Positions 44,391-64,000 of a stretch of 64,000 bases of DNA are shown here, one piece after another. The DNA is taken from assembly GCA_036583965.1 (NCBI GenBank), contig JAZBQD010000014.1:49729626-49793625 (forward strand), written 5' to 3'. Within the stretch, counting starts at the first letter, position 1. Each line of letters begins with the position of its first letter. The notes below the pieces were generated by a model. The model made no database searches. It saw nothing but the letters and a program-made list of their open reading frames with translations, and was not told the origin of the DNA. Position numbers and translations under genes: made by a program. Source of the stretch: Prunella strophiata (taxonomy: Eukaryota; Chordata; Aves; Passeriformes; Prunellidae).

Positions 44391-47300
44391 AATTCAGATT
44401 GAGACTCCATGAAGGAAGCATCAGACAAACTGGATTGAGAAGTTAATTCCAGAATAGGTTAAAACTTTTGACTGGGACTATCTTTGGCTAGAAGTGTGTT
44501 TAACAAACTGGTGGGGTGCACCAGGTCTCTGCTCTATTGCTCTCAGTTACTGCTGGTCAGCTGTTTGGTACTGCTTCCTCAGCAAACATGCAGTCACTTC
44601 TTGTAGAAATTCTCCTACACTGTTTCAAAATAAAATTAACCAGGTTTACTAGACTGCAGTATGTGAAAGTTGAAATACTTTGGAGCCCTCAATAAATGAG
44701 TTATCATATTTCTGCCTGCTTTGAGCCTCCTAAAGTCTGTTTCAACCTAAATTATTCTGAGTCTGAAAGGGTGGAGTCCATGAAAATTAGTTGAGTGTCA
44801 AGACTGTTGAGAATGTCTCAGCTCCAGTGGATTACTTCACAGTAACTCCATCCCATAGTATGTCTTTTCTGTAATTCCTGTACACAGGAATCCCAGGTGA
44901 GTTTTCTCCCCTCCTTGGTATATGTGTCCCAAGAAGGAGAACAGGGAATATTTCCACTGCATCTAGCAAAATTTCACCTATCTCTGAAGGTCTGTGTTGA
45001 CTGTAGCCCTTCCAATTTGCTAAATCCCACAAATAACACTGTGTGCCTGCCAGCTGGCAATCAGACATACAAGTGAATAGAACTCATTAGCAGGGACTGG
45101 TTGTATTTGGAGATTGGACTTGCTTTGTACATATCCCACACATAGCTGCAGCTAGATTCCAACCTCTGGACCTTTGGAAATGTAAGGCAGGAGCATTGTC
45201 TGCCAAGTCAGACTGCAACTCCCCACTCAGCAAGTGAGAAGCTGTGCCAAAACTGCCTTACTGTGAAGCTTAGATGATACAAGTTATGTCCTACTACTCT
45301 CATACAAGTTAGTCTACCTGAGAAAGGGGAACACATTCACTAGAATTGTTTTTCTGCACAGCTGTATTTACAATTTTGCAAACAACTGTTTATTTGCATC
45401 ATATTCAAATATAAAATCCCTAATCTTGTTTCTCTAGTATTACTCTGACAGTTTGAAGGATAGAGTTGATTAAGGTCCAAAGGATGCAATGTACTCCTTC
45501 ATATCATATTTAATCAACCATTCCACTCAGAAGAATTTTTCTCTTGATCATATTCACATAAAAGTAACTGCGGTTAGTAATCAGTATCTAAGATGAACTA
45601 ATATTTTTAATAGTTTTAATTGAAATGAGCATAAATAACCTGGAGTTTTCTGATAGCAGGTCTTTTGGTTTAGAATTCTGGAATCACTTTTTTCTGAATT
45701 CTTCTTGTGCTTGAAGGAAGACTCGTTCATGCCTGTTGAGTCTTATCTTCTTTTTTGTCAGGGTCAGGATTAAATGTGTGAGATGGTATTTCTTGTTAGG
45801 ACTCAGATGTTTATTAGTTTTTATCTATATTATATTCTCACAAACTGTGAGTTCTACTGTAGTTTATGCTAATAAACTAAAAATGGAGTTGTATCTCTCT
45901 CTCTCCAAGGCTTTTTAAGGATAAACTGTCTAAGTAAGAAATGGCAAGTTATTTTTACTTTCAACTTAATAACTAACTACTTGTGGTTTGCAATGTGGAT
46001 TTTTTAATCTAATACAACCTATACAATATAACTTAAACTCATGAAGAAGAAGGATTAGCCTCTGTGTTAAAACTTCAATCTTGTTTTATATATATTACTA
46101 TATTCTAAAACTTTTAATTTTTTTACTATATGATATTACACACTTTTATTTAAACTATATGTTTATAATTTCAGTTTTATCATTCAATTTTTGAGGCTTT
46201 CTCTACAGCCTCATATCAAATGAAGTGTTTTCTTGGGGGTCAGTGCCTGTTAGGACAGAAAGTCTGAAATTATCAGAAACCAGCGTTCCAACACATGTCA
46301 GAGTCTTTCTGTATTGCACTGTTTTTGATTAACTTTATAGTTGCAAGTCTCTAGAAAATTGCTATTTGCTCTGTGAATTAATTCCTTTCTACTAATGGTT
46401 AGTTAATTCATCTATGAAACAAGGGAAGGTCCTATAAAGAAGAAATAATAGATGTGAAACAGATATTTGGCAAAGAACATTAGTGCTCATTCCTTTTGCC
46501 AAGTTGGTTTTTCCTAGCATTTCATGAGTGATAGATTATGTGGCTTCTCACAGGACTTTTTAGCTATGTTGTGGAATGCCCTTTACTGGAAGACTAAGTG
46601 AGATTAGTAAAACTGCTGGTACACTTGATCTTACCTCAGTATGGGAAGATGAGCTAAATGACCCTGTGGATTTCTTTACTGATGGATTTTTATCCTGCTT
46701 TGTGTGCCCAGATTCTCACAACTCAGATTCTTTTTTTTGCAAAAAGCTGTGCTATGCTACTACATTTAGTTAGTCTAAACTGGAAAAAAAAGTAGAACTG
46801 CTAATGATTTCATCCATTTATTTTTCTCCTATCTAAGCTTAAGAACATCTCTTTCCCTTCAGTTTTAAAGAAGTGAAACAAGAGAGAAGTATAATTTAGA
46901 GACATTTTGTTGGCAGAAATCTTGCTCACAAATGCTTTGCTCTGTAAATTAAAGGTCAAGAGGGTTTTAAAGCAGGATGTTCCTTGCCAACAATTGCAAT
47001 TTAGGAAGCAATTATGTGTAGCTAATATGGTTTGGGATGGATGCCATCATTAGAACAATGAGACTTTTCCCTTGTTTTTGACCCAGTAAACATTCTGTTA
47101 TGAAGCTATGTAACCATACATAAGGACATTAGGGAAATGAAGGACGAGTTTGAGAAGGGAAATCTCTGAATTGAAGGCAAACTCATGATACAGATTTCAA
47201 TTCAAATTGAAGCTGGGATCGAGAATAAAGACTTCATTTATGATTGCTGAAGACTTACAAGGTTGTTGGAGGTCAGCAGAACTGTGGTGTTATGATTTGC

Positions 47301-50300
47301 ATAAAAGTATAAGAGCAAAGCAATTACTTTAACGCATTGTTCAAAGCAAGCTATCTAGTTTAAATTAAATCATGTCTATCTAGTTTAAATTAACAAACTG
47401 TGTTGTAGTAGAAAACAAAGACATTTTCAGACATGTTTTACTTGCTAGCAAAGTAATCCCCAACTATATATTGCTGCTCTAATGCTTTTCCAGAAATTCA
47501 GCCTAATCATTAAAAATTCAATTTACCAGGATACTTTTTCTAAATATTGGCTTCACAAAACCAAATTGAAAAGGTAGACTATTTTTTTTAAATGCCTTTT
47601 TTTTTTTTTTATCTAAAGAAAGCTGCTTTGCACTGTTATGAGAAGTGATATAAGGTCACAAGAGATAAAGTTCTATTTCATTTTTGCAGCATATTCATAG
47701 GAAAATTTTAACATTTTATCTTCATTTCTGGTCAACTGTGCACAATGAATAAAATTTTTAATATTTTCCCTATTTTTTCCTCTGATATTGGTGGTAATTC
47801 CAACTGAAAGGAAGATGCATTTGCTAAACAAATGTGGCCAAACATGTTTTAGCCACACAGTTCCTGTTGTATCTCCTGTTAGAGTCCTGTGCAATGGCCA
47901 GAGTCCAAGGACACAAAAAGACATAAAACATCTGTTCCAACATAAATATGGGAAACTGCTTTAGGAGACATTTGTGGCTATTAGCATCAGCTGTGCTACA
48001 TTTGTTAAACTTATACTAAGTTCTTGTGTTCTGAACAAAGCCAGAGTATCTAAAACCCTGTTCTTTTGAAAGATCAGAACAGAAATAGAACAGAAATGAA
48101 ACAGTAAAAAAAAAAACAGCTGCAAAAAGAAGACCTGTGATCACATGTAAATACTGAAATAATGCATTTTTTTAAATTTTAATTTTGCTACACACAGATA
48201 CCAGAAGAGCTGAACATGTTTTGTCAAAAAGTGTAATGATTTATTATCTTCAGGATCTATCTGGTTTCTGAAAATAAAATTTGAACTCTGATTGCATACA
48301 CATCATTAAGCAGGAGCATGTTAGGCTTCCTTTTTTCCTCTTATAACACTGTGTTACAGATTTTACCTAAACACACTGCACTTCTATTGATGCTTTAATC
48401 CAGTGAAGGAAGGCTCAAGGCACACATATTTTCAATAAGTAAAAGAACAAACAGTCTCAATTACTGAGATTATGCTTAGTCTATGCAGCAAAAATGCTGA
48501 CTTTAATTACAAAAATTAACATGTACCATATTTTAAGCCTAGATAAGACTTCAAAAATAGACATAGGAGTCTAAAAATGTCAGCTTGGTCCCTCTGTGTG
48601 GGAACATTCTGCTGGATAATGCTATGGAAGGCAAAAATAAGTGTAGGCATTATTGTGTAAGTTTGGTGTTTGGTCCAGCTAGAAGAAATGGTGATGTCCT
48701 TAGCCAAGGATCACTTTCAGTGATCTCTTCCAGGCACAAACCCGGAAAAGTAGAGTCAATACATCATCCACACCTTCTTTATTAATTCTTTCCACCAGAG
48801 ATTATGCTAGGAAATAAACTCTTTATTCCCTGTTGTTTAAGTCTGACAGAGTTTGAATGCCTGACTGGCCAAATTAAGATGAGGCATTGTATACCAGGCT
48901 CTGTCAAAAAGGTTAATCAATAAAAACAGAAGCCTCTGTTTTTAGAAAAAATACTGTTTCAGAAAAAGAAAATGGAGTATTGTAATTGTTCTGTTTTACT
49001 TCAATAATTCTGTGTTTCGTGGCTGTTTTCACCAAAGCACAGATGGAAAACTGAGTCATGGATCAAAGATATACCACACTCTATAGGAATTTAATTTTCC
49101 TGTTTAACAAGAAATTAAACGAATAATCATAAACTTCAGACAGAAGCACAGAAAATTGTGTAAATTCACTGAAAAAGAAATGTGAAAGTGTATTGTCTCC
49201 TCAAAATGCATTTTATTGTTCCCTCTGAAAGAAAGATATTGAAAATATCTTAGCTTCAAAGCTCTGTTTATCATTATTGTGGCTTATTGCCCACAATTAG
49301 CTGTTTCCAAAGCCCATTCAAAGCTCTTGTGTTCTTTGACTGCTTCTCCTACAGACTGTGAAAGAAATTGCTGCCTATTGTGGACCATTAAGTTTTATAT
49401 TTGGTTTGCTATAGGAAAAAATATTAGCAGTATCTTCTGCTGCCTACTATTCTTACAGTAGGAAAGATGGAGATGTGTGGATTGCCTCTGTGCTTTACAG
49501 CAGCCTTAAAATACATTTGTTTGCTAATTTGCCAGAGAACTGGCATGGTACCTGAAGAGCTACCATGTGCATTTCTGACAGCTGCTCCTGTAGCTGGCAG
49601 TTTACATTGACCTTCTGTACCAAATATTTTGCATGGTTCCTGCTCTCTGCAAAAATGAAAATATGACAGTGGGCTGGAAGGGAAAGTCTTCTGTGACCCA
49701 AGTATTTTTTCAGTTTGTACACTGTGCATGGGATTCATTTTACCTGACTTCTGTTTTCATCAGTGTGACCTAGTTCCTTTGGATGCCTGTGTACTGGGGT
49801 GAATTAGCTATTTTAAGGCACAGTTCAGTTGATCTGTTCTGAATATCTATTTTATGTATGTCTGAGTGGCTTATCTGTTAATTCATAGTGTCTGTGTTTC
49901 AGCTCCTAATATTTGATCAGATGAAACCTACCTTCTGTAATTTTTGTCCTGAGCAATCTGAATAAAATATGTTTTACTCAAACAAGTCATGCAAGCAAAG
50001 TTAAATGAGTCTCATGTGCAGAGGAGGTAGGGAATGTGATACAGACTCCTTTAGAGGATGTTGGTTGCATTCATTAGCACATGAAATTCATGTAGTTCAA
50101 ACCTGGTGTTGTAACTCTTGGTACCACTTTTTGACTACTGAGTATGTGATGATGGATATTCAGGCTTGAAGACTTACAGGGTGCTGAACATGCACTTGAG
50201 CAGAGTGAAAGCATTTGATCCTAAGGGATTGGACCTGTCTTGGATCTGGCTCTTCACCCACTGAAAATTCCTAAAACTCTTATAAATACAGTGTAAAGTC

Positions 50301-52515
50301 ATTATAGAAGTAACATGATTTTTACATAAAGGTTTGCTTTGGAAAAGGAAGTGAAAGAAGAGAAAATGGGGCAGGGGGTGGGAAAGAAGACTGGTTATGA
50401 AGGAAATTGAGCAGAAAAACCACTTTTCCAATAATCATTTTATTTGAAAGTATAATTTCATAACCTTTTTTTACTTTTTTCTTTATATGGCTTGAGGTTT
50501 TAGCCTTCATCCAGGGTTTTATCATCTGCTAGGAATTTAATGTATAATTTAAATAAATGATAGAAAAATAAAACCACTAGTGATAAGAATGAAGGCTCTG
50601 CCTCTGTGAAATAAAAATTCAAAGTGTTCACTTCTCACCTTATAAAGTTATGAAGCTTTGCTCCAGTCACATACTTTTGTGATTGTTCCCTACCTTTAGG
50701 TGTGAAAGTCATTATTAGTTGTCAAAAGCTGTTGAAATATGAAAAAAGCTGACCTGCAAATATTACTTGCTCTTATTATTTTGCAATAGAATATGAACAT
50801 CAAAGCAAATTTACATACAGTATAGAAGATTAAATATGCAGTTTTTATTCTTTTGAGTTTTTAAGTTCCTGCCTGCCAAAAAGGCTCCTTCAAAAGTGTC
50901 TATTAATCCTAAATAATAACTTAGAAAGGAATTAAGGGCCATCTGGAAAAATCTCATTCGTGGGAAGAACAAATGTATGGTGTCTAAGTCTTGGTGTAGA
51001 TTTCTGTCAAGATGGAAAGAGCACATCATGTACTTTCTTTTGGATATGGTTTTGACCCTCTCACTTGCTGAGCAAATGCTGGACTTTAAGAAGTTTGGAA
51101 ACTTAATTAAGGACCTGGATCAAGTTCATTCCTCTTGATAGGAGCATTCTCTTTGCATCAGCTCTCCATGGGAGCATTTCTGTTAGGGGGACACTTACAG
51201 TAAGTTCCCTCTGTGGCAGATGAGCATTATCCTGGTTCCTTCAGAGCACTATTAATTTTGGCACCATCCAAATCAACTTCTGAAGCTACTGCTGTCCATT
51301 CTTTGACTCAAAATGGCTTCAGCTGTTGTGACATAACTTACAGAACCTCATTAGCCTGGTATCAAAGAATCAACTTCACATGAATGACAAAATTCAAAAT
51401 ATGAATGACACAATGCTCTTGGGTGAATAGCTTATCTCTGTCATAAAATGTTATAGTGAAAAAATTAAGACAACTTGGGATTTCACAGTCATCCTAAATA
51501 TGTCCAGATTTGCTTTGATTGCCTATGTCTCTAGTGTGTTTGAAGATGCCCTGAACAAAATGGAGGGGTTTATCCCTGTTTAAATCTGAGCATCTCTCTC
51601 AGGTGCCTAAGCTGGAGCATTAGTCCTTCAGAGTCCTCTCAGTCCTCTCAGTAAAGTGAATGGAGAAAAATAATCCTTCAGGGAGTGAGGTGGAGAACCT
51701 AACAGATGCCATCACAACACGACAGAAAACAGCTCTTCTTTAAGTCAATAGCAACCCTATCCTTCTCCTTCTCAAAGATCAGAGATAAGGATCAGTTTTA
51801 AACCAGAATTATAGTTTAGGTGAAAATTGTAAAAAATAATTCACTGACCTTGTACTCTGCTTTCCATAATTTTTGCAAACTGTCTTGCAGCTTTAGAAAA
51901 GACCTGTGTGGTTCCTGTGTATATCTGTGAAAGAAGGCTCTGTGCCTGCAACACCAGTTCCTGTAAGCAGGAACTGAAGCAGTTCTTCCTATGAAGTGCT
52001 GGAAAATGTGAATGGGAAACGATGTCCATTTCCCTAATGATGGAAGAAGAAGCTGATATAAATGAATACATATTTTGAGCTTTGTATTGCTAAAAATATC
52101 TTGTCTTTATAAACCAGAACTGATAACCAGTGACTGATAATCAATTAATTGTGAACTCCAAGTGCTGAATTACAGCTCCTTTTTCAGCTGAAACTGCACT
52201 ATATCTGAGTAGGTTCTAAAATAGTAGTTACAACAAATAGAGGACTTGACAATCTTTCAATCATTCAACTAAAACTTCTAGTGCAGCTGATAAAATTAGG
52301 AGTTCTATTTTCATCTCACAGAAAAAAGATTTTTATTGTTTTGTGTTTGGGTGTTTTTAAATGTATGAAACCTAAAGCAGAATTCCTAGGCCAGATGAAC
52401 CCCTACTTTAGAGTAATTTCTTATCCCATTGGAGATTTTTTTACTTAAACCCATAACTGAACTCACATCAGTACATAAAAGATTTGAATTTGCATCTCCT
52501 ACAGCATTTCTCATG
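44391..52515 (+). other. CPED1: Intronic DNA, nothing coding recognised
   Basis: Just over 8 kb of AT-rich sequence. The only small structure noticed is a pair of CTATCTAGTTTAAATTA repeats near 47350-47395. No exon, RNA gene or named transposon could be supported. Confidence 0.5.
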
Positions 52516-52815
52516 AGAATTATAGAAACATGAGATTGTAAAATTTGGAAGAGACCTCTAAGATTGTCACATTCAACCATCAACATGCTAGCCATCAACC
52601 TAGCATCACCACTGTTATCCAATAAACCTTGCCCTCCAGGGCTATATGCACACATTTCTTTGAACACTTCCAGGGATGGTGACTCCATCACTTTCCTGGA
52701 CAGCCTGCTCCAGTGTTTGACAACTCCTTCTGTGAAGAAAGTTTTCCTATTGCCTAATTTAAACTTCCCCTAGTGCAAATTGAGACCATTTCCATTAGGC
52801 TCTTAGACATTACAG
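52516..52815 (-). mobile_element. CR1 LINE 3' fragment, antisense
   Basis: The reverse complement has the CR1 3' pattern. In plus-strand order it starts with ATTATAGAAACATGAGATTG (the terminal tail). It continues with AAATTTGGAAGAGACCTCTA, CCATCAACCTAGCATCACCA, TCCAGGGATGGTGACTCCAT and GACAGCCTGCTCCAGTGTTT. It is about 0.3 kb and diverged. Confidence 0.85.
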
Positions 52816-53089
52816 AGGTGTTCCAGTTGTGTTTTCTACTGGACTTAGTCTGGCATATCAATTCCCAGGATATTTACTAACCAGACTTCCCTGACTAAAC
52901 TAGAGGAATTCCCACTCCTAACTTGAAAATCATCACTATCAGGTTTCCTATGAGTGTGTGAATGAAAAGATGCACCATTGGAAGCCCCCAGGGCACTTTG
53001 ACCTGCAGCAGATGCCTTAGGAAGGATGGCTGAGGGAGATGGTCTGTTTTAACCCAGAATGCACAAGGTTTCCATGAGAGTTTGTAGCA

Positions 53090-53394
53090 GCTCTCCTGTG
53101 CAAGAGGAGGTTGACAAGAGGGAGCCAGGCTCTTTATGGAAGAAGTTAACAGCAGAATAAAAGCAGATGGTCATGAATTGAAACATGCAATTTCTGGCTG
53201 GGAGTATGTAAGGGAACAGTTCTTTCTTTGTGATTCAGGCTCCATTCTTGGAGGTCTTCAAGATCAGAATAGCAAAGCAATCAAGAGAACCTGGTCTGAT
53301 TTAATAGCTGAGTTTGCATGGAGCAGGAGGTTAGATTAGAGACCTCCTGAGGCTCTTTCCAAGTGGAATGATTTTGTGACTGTGATTCTGTGAA
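53090..53394 (+). mobile_element. CR1 LINE 3' fragment, diverged
   Basis: Sense CR1 remnant. It contains CATGAATTGAAACATGCAAT, TTCTTGGAGGTCTTCAAGAT, a GCAGGAGGTTAGATTAGA stretch and the terminal GACTGTGATTCTGTGAA tail. The 5' limit is uncertain and could lie up to 100 bp further left. It faces the opposite way to the CR1 piece 275 bp upstream. Confidence 0.78.
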
Positions 53395-57563
<4,169 letters not shown>

Positions 57564-57679
57564 TATAGAAAAAAAACATTTTAATTTGCCCTGAAGCCAA
57601 CGTTATGTATATTACATAGCACTTTGAAATCTTGTTTTCATCCATGGCATCAGAGTGAGAGAGTAAATAATGATGTTCC

Positions 57680-57703
57680 TTTTTTTTTTTTTTTTTTTTT
57701 TTT
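57680..57703 (+). repeat. Poly-T tract, 24 bp
   Basis: Uninterrupted run of 24 T residues between the two CA arrays, in otherwise unremarkable sequence. Confidence 0.95.
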
Positions 57704-57957
57704 CATCATATAAAGGAAGGAAAAGGAACAGTATCAGTGGTCCTGTTGAACTGATCTTGCAGAATTCCATTCTTTTGCATCCTGTCTGGTAGTCACCAGG
57801 CTTGCTATTCATGATTAATATTTTTGCTGAAAAAAATCAATGTTACATTCCTTTTCTGATGTTCAGGTAATGTCAAGGAGAATCCAGGGCAATCAGTTGG
57901 AGACAGAGAGAGATTTAGGGATCCTGAGGTCTAGGGAAACAGAACATGTCCAAGCAG

Positions 57958-64000
<6,043 letters not shown>

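Overview
The window is vertebrate nuclear DNA, almost certainly from a passerine bird. CR1 LINE fragments are scattered throughout, which is typical of sauropsids. At 9488-9631 (minus) there is a SINE built from a tRNA-Ile head and a CR1-like tail, the architecture of the passerine element TguSINE1. The base composition is AT-rich. Only short, intron-separated reading frames look real, and nothing looks bacterial, plasmid or phage.

Only one gene is visible. Nine exons on the + strand (4412-4554, 5921-5993, 7550-7717, 8693-8797, 9839-10008, 17214-17281, 17600-17644, 19492-19678, 20452-20620) have consensus AG/GT borders and matching phases. They join into one open frame of 376 codons. I read this as the middle part of CPED1 (C7orf58), the cadherin-like and PC-esterase domain protein. 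The first exons carry the end of an ATP-grasp/TTL-like region, and the last two carry the cadherin-like beta-sandwich. The start of the gene, the early ATP-grasp exons and the PC-esterase exons are not in the window. Five N-glycosylation sequons fit a secretory-pathway protein.

Layout: 1-4411 is upstream intron with a CR1 copy. 4412-20620 is the exon cluster, interrupted by the SINE, CR1 pieces, a reverse LTR-like piece near 15.7 kb and a 1.5-kb all-purine GGAA array. 20621-64000 has no convincing exon and is probably one long intron. That intron holds a 1.4-kb tandem duplication (23.9-26.8 kb), a 692-bp solo LTR with a 5-bp target duplication (36306-36997), several CR1 pieces, small inverted and direct repeats, and two uninterrupted CA arrays of about 256 and 944 bp near 57-59 kb.

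I found no new defence, mobile or biosynthetic system. The points most worth checking are the CPED1 ATP-grasp motif, the extreme simple-sequence arrays, the tandem duplication (real or assembly-made) and the LTR insertions.
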